DNA of 64,000 bases, from assembly GCA_948467645.1 (NCBI GenBank), contig CAOKFD010000005.1, forward strand, positions 13,656 to 77,655. Reading direction: 5' to 3'. Below, in pieces: positions 1 through 8,506 of the stretch. The notes under the pieces were generated by a model. It made no database searches. It worked only from the letters and a program-made list of their open reading frames with translations, and was not told where the DNA came from. Source of the stretch: Fimadaptatus sp948467645 (GTDB taxonomy: Bacteria > Bacillota > Clostridia > Christensenellales > Aristaeellaceae). Within the stretch, counting starts at the first letter, position 1. Each line of letters begins with the position of its first letter. Made by a program: the position numbers and the translations under genes.

Positions 1-489
1 AGTCGCCCAATCGATAAACTGCCTTAGACCGGTCATCACGTAGCTTATGCCAGGCGCGCATATCATCGAAACCAAGCCGCCTACGATTATCGTAACCGCA
101 GGGATTACGATTATGTCCACGCGCGTCTTGCCCGCGACTAGGCCGCCGGCTTCTGCGGCAAATACCGCCGACAGATACGATCCCACCGGGCCGCCCTGAG
201 TATATCCGATTGCGCCCGCCGCCGCACAGGCGAACATGCACAGCGGATGTACCTTCAGGCCATACGCAATTGCTACGCCGATTGCCGCACCCACAACCGG
301 CGTGGATTTGCCCGATATGAACGCATCCGCCGTAAACGTGGACAGGAACCCAAGTCCCGGTATCCGTCCGAGCTGGCCCAATATCAGGCCGATTATCAGC
401 GAGGCAAAAAGTCCCTGACCCATTGCGCTCAGCGCGTCCAACAGATACCTCTTGTAAATGTAGTGACAAACCTTTTTCGTGTCAACCAC
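1..489 (-). CDS. PTS_EIIC_2-type sugar transporter subunit IIC, partial
   Basis: The reverse strand reads through the left edge without a stop, so the C-terminus lies outside the window. The translation is strongly hydrophobic and Gly/Ala rich. It opens with KRYLLDALSAMGQGLFASL and continues with segments such as SGKSTPVVGAAIGVAIAYG and IGYTQGGPVGSYLSAV. This pattern matches the PTS_EIIC_2 membrane proteins (PF13303), inner-membrane permeases often annotated as PTS IIC. No IIA or IIB gene is visible. The start is uncertain: a GTG at 489 directly abuts the AAGGAGG ribosome binding site, and no other start codon has normal spacing. The family call rests on recalled sequence pattern. Confidence 0.65.
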   Translation of the reverse strand, partial: MVDTKKVCHYIYKRYLLDALSAMGQGLFASLIIGLILGQLGRIPGLGFLSTFTADAFISGKSTPVVGAAIGVAIAYGLKVHPLCMFACAAAGAIGYTQGGPVGSYLSAVFAAEAGGLVAGKTRVDIIVIPAVTIIVGGLVSMICAPGISYVMTGLRQFIDWAT

Positions 490-502
490 CTCCTTGCGGC
501 GT

Positions 503-533
503 ATTATACGCTTTTCTGCCACTATTTTGACAA
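503..533 (-). promoter_or_regulatory. Promoter of the PTS IIC-like gene
   Basis: On the reverse strand a perfect TATAAT (503-508) lies 19 bases from TTGTCA (528-533). The spacer is long, so the -35 is less certain than the -10. Confidence 0.4.
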
Positions 534-636
534 AGTTTGCGTTATAGATTACATGATTGCGCGTAAATTCGTAAACTCAGGCGACATGCCATATCATTTG
601 GGCGCTTACGTCATGCGACTTTTTTCATAAAAGTAC

Positions 637-665
637 TTTAACTTGCAGGAGATATGTACTATAAT
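637..665 (+). promoter_or_regulatory. Promoter of parA-parB
   Basis: A perfect -10 TATAAT (660-665) sits 17 bases downstream of a weak -35 TTTAAC (637-642), about 55 bases before the parA start. The rest of the 230-base gap between the divergent genes holds no convincing ORF. Confidence 0.5.
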
Positions 666-719
666 CGATAATATGGATATGTATAGAAGCCGGGTAAGGC
701 TTGCTTTGAGGTGCGACTT

Positions 720-1493
720 ATGGCAAAGATAATTGCTGTTACCAACCAAAAAGGCGGGGTAGGCAAGACAACGACATGCGTAAACCTGTCGTCGTGCATG
801 GCGGCGCTGGGCAAGCGCATACTGGTTGTGGACATAGACCCGCAGGGCAACTGCACAAGCGGATTCGGACTTAAAGCGCAGGACGATCGTTCGACATATG
901 AAGCGCTGCTTGATCCCGATTCCGCCGCAGATTGCATAATGAAAACCTGCGTGGACAATCTGGAAATAATGCCAAGCGGAATGCAGCTTGCGGGCGCAGA
1001 GATAGAGCTGATAGGCATGGATGGGCGCGAAAGCAGACTGAAGCGCGCGCTCAGGCAGTTCGACGATCGGTTCGATTATATAATGATAGATTCGCCGCCT
1101 TCGCTGGGCATACTGACGCTGAATGGCTTGACCGCCGCCGACAGCGTGATCGTTCCTATACAATGCGAATATTACGCATTGGAGGGCGTAGGGCAGCTTA
1201 TGAATACGCTGAACCTCGTTCGAGCGCGGCTTAACCCGGAACTTGCGGTTGAAGGCGTTGTGCTTACCATGCTTGACGGCCGCACGAATCTGGGTATGCA
1301 GGTTGTCAGCGAGGTCAAGAAGTATTTTAAGGGCCAAGTCTATACGACGATTATACCGCGCAATGTACGCTTGGGCGAAGCGCCCAGTCACGGACTGCCG
1401 ATACACCTGTACGATGCGCGCTGCCAGGGCGCAATCGCATACGACGCTTTGGCGCACGAGGTAATCGAGCGCGCCGAGGATGAGGACTACTGA
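720..1493 (+). CDS. parA: ParA/Soj chromosome-partitioning ATPase
   Basis: A 257-residue deviant-Walker ATPase that with ParB helps segregate the chromosome; in spore formers the pair (Soj/Spo0J) also affects replication initiation. The N-terminus MAKIIAVTNQKGGVGKTT carries the KGGVGKTT P-loop with its signature lysine. VVDIDPQGN is the A' motif and YIMIDSPPSLG the Walker B region. The C-terminus has the usual YTTIIPRNVRLGEAPSHG segment. ATG 720 is preferred over an in-frame GTG at 711 because GAGGTG at 708-713 is correctly spaced for it. parB follows after 50 bases. The usual oriC neighbours (rsmG, mnmG) are not in the window. Confidence 0.95.
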   Translation: MAKIIAVTNQKGGVGKTTTCVNLSSCMAALGKRILVVDIDPQGNCTSGFGLKAQDDRSTYEALLDPDSAADCIMKTCVDNLEIMPSGMQLAGAEIELIGMDGRESRLKRALRQFDDRFDYIMIDSPPSLGILTLNGLTAADSVIVPIQCEYYALEGVGQLMNTLNLVRARLNPELAVEGVVLTMLDGRTNLGMQVVSEVKKYFKGQVYTTIIPRNVRLGEAPSHGLPIHLYDARCQGAIAYDALAHEVIERAEDEDY

Positions 1494-1543
1494 TCGGCGG
1501 GCAAAAGTGCAAGTTCGGCGCACATGTGGATTTGGAGGCAACA

Positions 1544-2434
1544 ATGGCAAAATCGAGAGGACTTGGGCGCGGACTTGACGCGCTCATACCAACGAGCGCA
1601 ATGCCCGTTGAGGAGGCCATGCCGTCTGCGCGGCATCATGACGGCGAATCAGTAATAAAGCTGAGCCTTGCCGACATAGACCCCAACCGTGAACAGCCGC
1701 GAAAGCAATTCGACATGGACGGACTTGAACAGCTTGCGGCATCGATACGCAACGTCGGCGTGCTTCAGCCTATAATCGTATGCGCTACCGAAGGCGGGCG
1801 CTATCGCATAATCGCGGGCGAACGGCGCTGGCGTGCGGCGCGTCTGGCGGGGCTTTCCACAATACCTGCGATAGTCCGCAAGATGGACGCGGCACATACG
1901 CGCGAGGCAGCGCTTATCGAAAACCTCCAGCGTGACGATCTAAATCCGGTCGAAGAAGCGCAGGCCATTCGCCAGTTGATGGACGATTTCGGAGCAACGC
2001 AGGAGCAGATAGCGGAGCGTTTGGGCAAATCGCGCCCGGCGATAGCCAACTCCGTACGCTTGCTCACGCTGCCGGATGAAGTGCTTGCGTTCGTGCGCGA
2101 TGGTAAGCTTACGGCGGGACATGCGCGGGCGTTGGCTGGACTTGACGATAAGGACCGTCAGATAAGGCTGGCTCAACTGGCTGTGGAACACAACTGGTCG
2201 GTAAGGCAGATAGAAGCCGCGGCGCAGCTGCCCGCGGGCAATGTCGAGCATAAGAAACCGCCCAAGCTGCCTGAACTTACCGACATGGAACGCATGGCGC
2301 GTGAAGTATTCGGCACGCGGGCACAGCTTACAGGCACGCTGGAGAAGGGCAAGCTTACACTCAGCTATTATTCGCGCGACGATCTTGACCGCATATATGA
2401 GGTGCTGGAGTGCATCCAGCAGGGCGAACAATGA
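1544..2434 (+). CDS. parB: ParB/Spo0J chromosome-partitioning protein
   Basis: A 296-residue CTP-dependent DNA-clamp protein that loads at parS and works with ParA. The N-terminus MAKSRGLGRGLDALIP is the ParA-interacting tail. LADIDPNREQPRKQFD and the GERRWRAARLAG box form the CTP-binding ParB/Srx fold, followed by ENLQRDDLNPVEEA and a helix-turn-helix region (TQEQIAERLGKSRPAIANSVRLL) for parS. The C-terminal dimerisation part is about 80 residues. ATG 1544 has GGAGG at 1534-1538. The stop codon overlaps the next start in an ATGA arrangement. I saw no parS site by eye. Confidence 0.95.
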   Translation: MAKSRGLGRGLDALIPTSAMPVEEAMPSARHHDGESVIKLSLADIDPNREQPRKQFDMDGLEQLAASIRNVGVLQPIIVCATEGGRYRIIAGERRWRAARLAGLSTIPAIVRKMDAAHTREAALIENLQRDDLNPVEEAQAIRQLMDDFGATQEQIAERLGKSRPAIANSVRLLTLPDEVLAFVRDGKLTAGHARALAGLDDKDRQIRLAQLAVEHNWSVRQIEAAAQLPAGNVEHKKPPKLPELTDMERMAREVFGTRAQLTGTLEKGKLTLSYYSRDDLDRIYEVLECIQQGEQ

Positions 2435-3408
2435 GACGCTTGCTCTCAGCCGCGTTAGCCGCATTGATTGCAAGTATGCCAATGTCGTATTCGCTTGCGG
2501 ATGCAACACCGTCTGCTATTGCTGAAGAAGAACCGTCGTCAACTGAAGCTCCAATGACTGCGGCCGAACCTTATGACGTTACGACGTTTCTGACCACGGC
2601 ACAATTTGCGGCGCGGCCGCGCATATCGACTTACAATTATTTGCTGGGAGATAATGTGTGTAAGTTCGCGGAATATTGCCTGACAGTTGAAGAAAGCGAG
2701 TGCGTGCTGATAACACTTACTTTCCCGGATGAGCTGAGAACCGCGCTTGCCGATTTTTCGGACGAGGATATGGCGTCGCTGCTGCGCATGTCGATGGATG
2801 CGTTGGAGAGCGTGGGTTTCATACTTGAAACTGGCGATGCGACAACGCTATATGATATGCCTTGCCGCACGTTTACTGCATATACCGATACTATGACTTA
2901 TGCGGGATGGGCGGTAATGGATGCGCGTCAGGCGCAGTTCGTACTGGCTACTGTGGACGAGACGGGATATGACTTCCTTAATACTGTGAAGACTCGCCGC
3001 GATATTTCGTTTATAAAGGATGGCTCTCGGTTATCGTATGATGACGTTACGCTCAGCTTTCCGTACTCTGTCAGTGTTGATGGCAACGTTGCGCACAGTG
3101 AAAATGACCTTACGCTTGAGCGTGCGGAGCTTATCCAAATATCCGACTATCGTGTTTTGACCGGGTTTGCGGATGGCAACGTACAGCATAGCCTGCTCAG
3201 CGAATATGTGCCGGAAGGCGCACATGACGTTTCAACACAGGCGTTAGGCAGTCGCAATTCGATGCTGTACGCATATGACGATGAAAGCCTGGACAAGCCC
3301 ATACAAGGGCGGTTGATACTGATGGACGACTGCATACTGCGCATGGAAGCCACGTTCGACAACGCGGGCGATGCGTTCATGGACGGAGTATATGTCGCGG
3401 CGAACTAA
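2431..3408 (+). CDS. Secreted protein of unknown function
   Basis: A 325-residue protein with an N-terminal signal peptide (MRRLLSAALAALIASMPMS, likely cleaved after SLA). The mature part is acidic and starts with a Ser/Thr/Pro/Glu-rich linker. I recognise no domain; the rest looks like a globular extracellular protein with repeated mentions of YDDV/YDDE turns. The ATG at 2431 overlaps the parB stop, suggesting translational coupling to the partition operon, an odd place for an exported protein. An upstream GTG at 2410 lies inside parB and would place extra residues before the signal sequence, so it was not used. Confidence 0.75.
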   Translation: MRRLLSAALAALIASMPMSYSLADATPSAIAEEEPSSTEAPMTAAEPYDVTTFLTTAQFAARPRISTYNYLLGDNVCKFAEYCLTVEESECVLITLTFPDELRTALADFSDEDMASLLRMSMDALESVGFILETGDATTLYDMPCRTFTAYTDTMTYAGWAVMDARQAQFVLATVDETGYDFLNTVKTRRDISFIKDGSRLSYDDVTLSFPYSVSVDGNVAHSENDLTLERAELIQISDYRVLTGFADGNVQHSLLSEYVPEGAHDVSTQALGSRNSMLYAYDDESLDKPIQGRLILMDDCILRMEATFDNAGDAFMDGVYVAAN

Positions 3409-3471
3409 TCCGGCCACGGTATCGTTACAAAAATTTTCGATTATATACTGGCCTTATTGAGGCGAATTGTG

Positions 3472-3477
3472 TATAAT
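3472..3477 (+). promoter_or_regulatory. Probable -10 element for ybaB-recR
   Basis: A perfect TATAAT lies 45 bases upstream of ybaB. No good -35 stands at normal distance, so only the -10 is reported. Confidence 0.4.
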
Positions 3478-3521
3478 AAACGGTGTCCCTTAAATTTTGA
3501 AATTATGCGGAGGTAACATAT

Positions 3522-3878
3522 ATGGCACGTAGAGGTGGATTTCCCGGAATGATGGGCGGTAATAACAACATGCAGCAGCTGGCACGTCAGGCTCAGATGC
3601 TGCAGCAGCAGATAAGCCAGCTTCAGGAGAACCTGGACAAGCGCGAATTCGAAGCGACCGCAGGCGGCGGAATGGTGCGCGCCAAGGTCAACGGCGAGCG
3701 CGAAGTTCTCGAACTGGAAATCAAGCCCGAAGCGATCGATCCCAACGATGTAGAAATGCTTCAGGACATGATCGTAGCCGCGCTCAACGAGGCGCTCAAG
3801 AACGCGCACGAGACCGTGGAAAACGAGATGAGCAAGCTCACCGGCGGCATGGGCGGCGGATTCGGCGGCCTGCTGTAA
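3522..3878 (+). CDS. ybaB: YbaB/EbfC nucleoid-associated protein
   Basis: A 118-residue small DNA-binding protein of the YbaB/EbfC family, usually encoded next to recR. A Gly/Met/Asn-rich start is followed by a coiled-coil helix (QQLARQAQMLQQQISQLQENL). Next are the family core EATAGGGMVRAKVNGEREVL and a second helix with VEMLQDMIVAALNEA. The C-terminus is a glycine-rich tail, common in Bacillota versions. GGAGGTAAC precedes the ATG by about 8 bases. recR starts 3 bases after the stop. dnaX, the usual gene upstream, is absent. Confidence 0.93.
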   Translation: MARRGGFPGMMGGNNNMQQLARQAQMLQQQISQLQENLDKREFEATAGGGMVRAKVNGEREVLELEIKPEAIDPNDVEMLQDMIVAALNEALKNAHETVENEMSKLTGGMGGGFGGLL

Positions 3879-3881
3879 TAT

Positions 3882-4481
3882 ATGAGCGCGCAGGTTGAAT
3901 CCATAGCGCGAATGATAAGCCAGCTTGCGCGTTTGCCCGGCATAGGGCAAAAGACGGCGCAGCGGCTGGCTTATCATATAATATCGCTGCCGGAAGATCA
4001 GGTAAAGGAACTCGCGGACGCCATATACGAAGGCAAGACGCAGACCCACGTATGCCCGATATGCGGCGATTATACCGACGTAACGCCTTGCCCGATATGC
4101 GCCGATCCTCAGCGTCACAACGGCATAATCTGCGTGGTGCGCGACGCGCGCGATGTGGCGGCGATAGAGCGTATGCATGAATATCATGGGCTGTACCATG
4201 TGCTCGGCGGCACGATTTCGCCCATGAACGGCATCGGGCCGGACGATATACGCGTGCGCGAGCTGATGAGCCGCTTATCCGACCCCGATGTAAGCGAGGT
4301 CATACTGGCCACAAACCCGGACGTCGAAGGCGAGGCAACTGCGTCGTATCTGGCGCGGCTTATAAAGCCGCTGGGACTTACGGTCACGCGCATAGCGCAT
4401 GGTCTGCCGGTAGGATCTGAGCTTGAATATACCGATGAAGTTACCCTTTCCAAGGCGATAGAGGGCAGACGCGAACTGTAA
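3882..4481 (+). CDS. recR: Recombination mediator RecR
   Basis: A 199-residue protein of the RecFOR pathway, which loads RecA on gapped DNA. The helix-hairpin-helix part (LPGIGQKTAQRLAYHI) is at residues 16-31. A zinc finger with two CPIC pairs (CPICGDYTDVTPCPIC) follows. The Toprim domain holds IICVVRDARDVAAIERM and the acidic EVILATNPDVEGEATA. The C-terminus (TRIAHGLPVGSELEYTDEVTL) is the typical family ending. Length is standard. It is cotranscribed with ybaB. Confidence 0.97.
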   Translation: MSAQVESIARMISQLARLPGIGQKTAQRLAYHIISLPEDQVKELADAIYEGKTQTHVCPICGDYTDVTPCPICADPQRHNGIICVVRDARDVAAIERMHEYHGLYHVLGGTISPMNGIGPDDIRVRELMSRLSDPDVSEVILATNPDVEGEATASYLARLIKPLGLTVTRIAHGLPVGSELEYTDEVTLSKAIEGRREL

Positions 4482-4518
4482 TTTGTGCGTCGCCAATTGA
4501 TTGCGGAGGTGTTTTTCG

Positions 4519-5673
4519 ATGCACGTCGTTGTGGCGATGGACTCATTTAAGGGATCGCTCGACGCAGAAAAAGCATGTCGCGCGGTAAGAGACGGACTTA
4601 TGGCTGCATCGGATAAGTTCGATGTGGACATGATGCCGGTTGCCGATGGCGGCGAGGGATTTTTGTCGGTGCTTGCCGACTCGACAGGCGGTGAGATGGT
4701 TTTCGGCGCGTGTCATGACCCGCTGGGCCGGGCCATGCGCGCGCCGTTTTTGCGTATGCCTGACGAAAGCGTTGTGGTAGAAACAGCGGCCGCATCCGGG
4801 CTTACGCTGATCAGGCCGGAAGAGCGCGACATAATGCATTCGACGACATATGGCACTGGCGAGCAGCTTATGGCTGCACTTAAAAGCGGCGCAAAGCGCA
4901 TATACGTCGGCTTGGGCGGCAGTGCAACATGTGATGGCGGTATTGGCCTCATGCGTGCGCTTGGCATAAAATTCCTGGATTGCGATGGGCATGAGATTGA
5001 GTTTCCCGCCGATATGCGCCGTTTGCAAAGTATTGATGCGGCCAACCTCACACCGCTCATATCGCAGGCAGAATGTATAGCAGCATGTGATGTGGACAGT
5101 CCACTCACCGGCAAAGACGGCGCGGCATATGTGTTCGGCCCGCAGAAGGGCGCAAAGCCTGAGCAGGTTAAACAGCTTGATGCTGGTCTGGTTCAATTAA
5201 GTGCAGTTATGCGTGAAACCGGCTTTAATATGGAGCGTCCCGGCGCAGGCGCGGCGGGTGGATTGGGTGGTGCGTTTAGCGCACTTGGATTCAGACTATG
5301 TTCAGGCGTTGACACTGTGCTTGAGATTGTTCATGCGCGCAAGCGAATTGAACAAGCAGAGCTTGTGATAGTCGGCGAAGGCATGACCGATAGTCAGACT
5401 GCCGCAGGTAAAGCGCCGTGCGGCATAGCGCGACTTGCGCATGAACTTGGGCGCGCGGCAGTGTGCATATCAGGTTCGCTTGGCAATGGCTATCAAGAGC
5501 TGTATTCTCAAGGGATTACGGCGGCGTTCGCCTCAGTCGCCAGACCAATGGAGCTTGTTACAGCCATGAATCATGCGCGCGAGTACCTATTTGACAGGGC
5601 ACGCGATGTAGGCCGACTTTGGTTGGCCGCGCGCAATGTCAAAGTGGAGGAAAAACTTGACAGAAAAGAATAA
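4519..5673 (+). CDS. glxK: Glycerate kinase
   Basis: A 384-residue enzyme of the GarK/GlxK family that phosphorylates glycerate with ATP, feeding glycolate/glucarate breakdown into glycolysis. It begins HVVVAMDSFKGSLDAEKAC with the family motif DSFKGSL. ADGGEGF, GLGGSATCDGGIG, ACDVDSPLTG, PGAGAAGGLGGAF and VGEGMTDSQTAAGKAP are all family signatures. ATG 4519 follows GCGGAGG at normal distance. The upstream in-frame TTG 4501 overlaps that ribosome binding site and is unlikely. The stop overlaps the following acetyltransferase by 17 bases. No other glycerate-pathway gene is near. Confidence 0.93.
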   Translation: MHVVVAMDSFKGSLDAEKACRAVRDGLMAASDKFDVDMMPVADGGEGFLSVLADSTGGEMVFGACHDPLGRAMRAPFLRMPDESVVVETAAASGLTLIRPEERDIMHSTTYGTGEQLMAALKSGAKRIYVGLGGSATCDGGIGLMRALGIKFLDCDGHEIEFPADMRRLQSIDAANLTPLISQAECIAACDVDSPLTGKDGAAYVFGPQKGAKPEQVKQLDAGLVQLSAVMRETGFNMERPGAGAAGGLGGAFSALGFRLCSGVDTVLEIVHARKRIEQAELVIVGEGMTDSQTAAGKAPCGIARLAHELGRAAVCISGSLGNGYQELYSQGITAAFASVARPMELVTAMNHAREYLFDRARDVGRLWLAARNVKVEEKLDRKE

Positions 5674-6175
5674 CGATTGCCTTCGCCTGGTAAAGCTCGG
5701 CCCTGAACATATCGAAGAGGTGCGCAAAGCGTTGGATACATGCGCGCTTGCGGGCGCTCAGCCGTGGAATGCCGATGTGAACGACTATCCGGGCTGTATG
5801 ATCTATGGCGATCTGAAATCCGGGGCGGCATGGGGGCTTTTCGATGACGTAGGACTTGTCGCATATGCCGTACTTGATATGAATGTCGATGACGAGTATG
5901 GTCAAGTATGCGGATTCGATATGAGCGTTTCATCTGCGACTATTCATAGGTTGTTCACCGCCGGCCAGGCACAGGGGCGAGGAATAGGTTCGCGTATCGT
6001 GCGCGAGATGATGCATCTGGCAAAGGAACGCGGAGCTGAACGTATGTGCATAGATATATACGGCGCGGCCCCGGTGCTCGTGGGCTTTTATACAGCCTTG
6101 GGTTTTGAAAAAATCGGAAGTTTCCGGCGAGATGAAGTGGATGGCGAGTTCACTCTGTATAGCCGAAAAATCTGA
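5657..6175 (+). CDS. GNAT-family N-acetyltransferase
   Basis: A 172-residue acyl-CoA-dependent acetyltransferase of the Gcn5 superfamily. The acetyl-CoA loop is visible as HRLFTAGQAQGRGIGSRIV (motif A, Q/R-x-x-G-x-G). A late GFYTALGFEKIGSF segment forms the usual motif B. The substrate cannot be told. The TTG at 5657 is chosen because GTGGAGG lies 6 bases upstream; an in-frame ATG at 5636 has no ribosome binding site. It sits between glycerate kinase and an rRNA methyltransferase with tight spacing, suggesting one transcript. Confidence 0.85.
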   Translation: MTEKNNDCLRLVKLGPEHIEEVRKALDTCALAGAQPWNADVNDYPGCMIYGDLKSGAAWGLFDDVGLVAYAVLDMNVDDEYGQVCGFDMSVSSATIHRLFTAGQAQGRGIGSRIVREMMHLAKERGAERMCIDIYGAAPVLVGFYTALGFEKIGSFRRDEVDGEFTLYSRKI

Positions 6176-6206
6176 CGCGGATTATATCCGCACAGGAGAG
6201 ATAGAA

Positions 6207-7385
6207 TTGGCAGAAATAATTCTGCGCAAAACGCGCGAAAAACGGGTGCAAAGCGGGCATCCATGGATATATCAGACCGAAATAGAACGCGTAGACGATC
6301 CAAACGGCGAAATACAGCCCGGCGACATAGTGCGCGTATGCAACAGCCGCGGCGCATTCCTGTGCAAGGCGCTGTATAATCCCGCGTCGATGATCTCGCT
6401 GAGAGTACTGACTACTCGCGACGAACCGACGGACGAGGATTTCTTCCGTCGCCGCATAACCGCCGCATGGGAATATCGCTGCAAATTCTGCGACGAAAAC
6501 AGTTGCCGCCTAATATATGGCGAAAGTGATTTCCTGCCTGCGCTGATAGTCGATAAGTTCAGTGACATTCTGGTTGTGCAGCTTTTGTGCCTGGGCATGG
6601 ATAAGCTGCGCGATATGATTGTCAAGCTGCTTGTTGAAATAGTCAAGCCGCGCGGCATTTATGAGCGCGACGACGTGCCGGTACGCGAGCGCGAAGGTAT
6701 GAAGCAGCAGACCGGGCTGCTTTGGGGCGAGGTGCCAGACAGCGTGCCTATGGTCGAAAATGGCATCACGTTTATGATAGACGTGAAAAATGGTCAGAAG
6801 ACCGGCTTCTTCCTCGACCAGAAGGAAAATCGCGCCGCAATCGCGCCGCTGTGCCACGATGCAAGCGTGCTCGATTGCTTCTGCCACAACGGTTCTTTTG
6901 CGTTGCACGCGGCCAAATACGGCGCAAAGGATGTGCTTGGCATAGATATATCTGAAGATGCACTCGTTGTTGCACGCGAAAACGCCCGCATAAACGATCT
7001 GGACAACGTGCATTTTGAGGCACATAATGTGTTCGATCTGCTCAGGCAGTATCAGGCCGAGGGCAAGAAGTTCGACGTAATAATACTTGACCCGCCTGCG
7101 TTTACAAAGTCGCGCAAGATGCTGGAAAACGCCAAACGCGGCTATAAGGACATAAACCTGCGCGCAATGAAGCTGGTGCGCGACGGCGGTTTTTTGATAA
7201 GCTGCTCGTGCTCGCAACATGTAACGCCCGATATATTTATGGATATACTGCGCGAGGCCGCGTATGAAACCCGCCGCCGCATACGACTGGTGGATGTGCG
7301 CACTCAGGGCAAGGATCATCCGATACTTATCGCCTCGCAGGAAACGCAATATCTAAAATGCGTGATAATGCAGGTATTTAGCTAA
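6207..7385 (+). CDS. rlmI: RlmI-type SAM-dependent rRNA cytosine-C5 methyltransferase
   Basis: A 392-residue class I methyltransferase of the RlmI/YccW family, which methylates C1962 of 23S rRNA in E. coli. The N-terminal 80 residues form the PUA domain (SGHPWIYQTEIERV, GDIVRVCNSRGAFL). The Rossmann core starts at VLDCFCHNGSFALHAAKYGA (SAM motif I) and continues with VLGIDISEDAL. VIILDPPAFTKS is motif IV and LISCSCSQHV the catalytic-cysteine region. TTG 6207 is used because AGGAGAG lies 6 bases upstream; the longer ATG start at 6105 runs far into the previous gene. Confidence 0.9.
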   Translation: MAEIILRKTREKRVQSGHPWIYQTEIERVDDPNGEIQPGDIVRVCNSRGAFLCKALYNPASMISLRVLTTRDEPTDEDFFRRRITAAWEYRCKFCDENSCRLIYGESDFLPALIVDKFSDILVVQLLCLGMDKLRDMIVKLLVEIVKPRGIYERDDVPVREREGMKQQTGLLWGEVPDSVPMVENGITFMIDVKNGQKTGFFLDQKENRAAIAPLCHDASVLDCFCHNGSFALHAAKYGAKDVLGIDISEDALVVARENARINDLDNVHFEAHNVFDLLRQYQAEGKKFDVIILDPPAFTKSRKMLENAKRGYKDINLRAMKLVRDGGFLISCSCSQHVTPDIFMDILREAAYETRRRIRLVDVRTQGKDHPILIASQETQYLKCVIMQVFS

Positions 7386-7410
7386 TTGTATATGAATGGG
7401 GGGAAAACAA

Positions 7411-8475
7411 ATGCGTTGGGAACGAATAGACAATGTGCGCCGGGAAATGGTTGAGCGCGGTATGAGCAGTCTCATTGTATCTGACCCGATGAGCATATAT
7501 TATCTTTCTGATGTGTACATAGAGCCGGGCGAGCGTATGCTGGCGCTGCTTATTAAGCCAGATGCGGTTAAGCTGTACGTAAACGCGCTTTTCCCGGTAG
7601 AGCAGCAGGATGGCCTTGAAATATGCGTACTTAACGATGGATTTGAGCCTACGATTCAGCTGTCTCAGGACGTGAGCGGAATAGTCGGCATTGATAAGAA
7701 CTGGCCCAGCCGCTTCCTGCTGGCTCTGATGGAGCGCGCAAGCATTAAGCCGGTAGTCGGTTCGCCTGCGGTAGACATATGCCGTATGCACAAGGACGCG
7801 TGGGAAATGGAAGAAATGCGCAAGGCCAGCGCGGGCAACGACCGCGTAATGGAGCGCACCATACGTCAGCTGCGCGAAGGCATGACCGAGCGCGAGCTTG
7901 CCGCCATTATGACCAAGATATATGATGAGGAGGGTATGCCGCGCGTGGCGTTCGATCCGCTGATATGCTTTGGCGAAAATGGCGCGTTCCCGCACCATGA
8001 GACCGGCGACAGCAAGCTCAAACCCGGCGACAGCGTCATTATCGATACCGGCCATCGCTGGGGCATGTACTGCTCGGATATGACGCGCACTGTGTTCTTC
8101 AAGAGCTGCACCGACGAACAGCGCAACGTATACGACATCGTTAACAAGGCAAACCGCGCCGGTGAAAGCGTTGCGCGCCCGGGCATTGCTCTGCGCGATG
8201 TGGACGCGGCCGCGCGAAATGTAATCATTGCCGCCGGTTATGGCGAATTCTTCACGCACAGGACCGGCCACGGCATAGGCATTGACGTACACGAACCGCC
8301 GGATGTGGCCGCGACCAACTCTCAGTTAGCCGAAGTCGGCATGGTATTCTCGGTTGAACCCGGCATATATCTGCCCGGCAAGTTTGGCGTGCGCATAGAA
8401 GATCTTGTAGCTATGACTGAAGATGGCTGCGAAGTACTCAATCATCATACGCACGATCTGATAATAGTGGATTAA
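7411..8475 (+). CDS. Xaa-Pro aminopeptidase/dipeptidase, M24 family
   Basis: A 354-residue cytoplasmic metallopeptidase of the pitta-bread fold that releases residues N-terminal to proline. An N-terminal creatinase domain (residues 1-125) precedes the catalytic domain. The five metal ligands are visible: Asp in VIIDTGHR (about 211), Asp in CSDMTRTV (about 222), His in TGHGIGIDVHEPP (about 286), Glu in SVEPGIYLPG (about 315) and Glu in VRIEDLV (about 330). ATG 7411 follows a GGGGGG ribosome binding site at 7398-7403. PepQ and PepP subtypes cannot be separated by eye. Confidence 0.92.
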   Translation: MRWERIDNVRREMVERGMSSLIVSDPMSIYYLSDVYIEPGERMLALLIKPDAVKLYVNALFPVEQQDGLEICVLNDGFEPTIQLSQDVSGIVGIDKNWPSRFLLALMERASIKPVVGSPAVDICRMHKDAWEMEEMRKASAGNDRVMERTIRQLREGMTERELAAIMTKIYDEEGMPRVAFDPLICFGENGAFPHHETGDSKLKPGDSVIIDTGHRWGMYCSDMTRTVFFKSCTDEQRNVYDIVNKANRAGESVARPGIALRDVDAAARNVIIAAGYGEFFTHRTGHGIGIDVHEPPDVAATNSQLAEVGMVFSVEPGIYLPGKFGVRIEDLVAMTEDGCEVLNHHTHDLIIVD

Positions 8476-8506
8476 TCGCCGCACGGCGTAAACGGAGGTA
8501 TTCTGC

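Noticed and set aside
247..630. Forward ORF at the left edge
   Set aside because: It is antisense to the PTS IIC gene, has no ribosome binding site and shows unusual composition.
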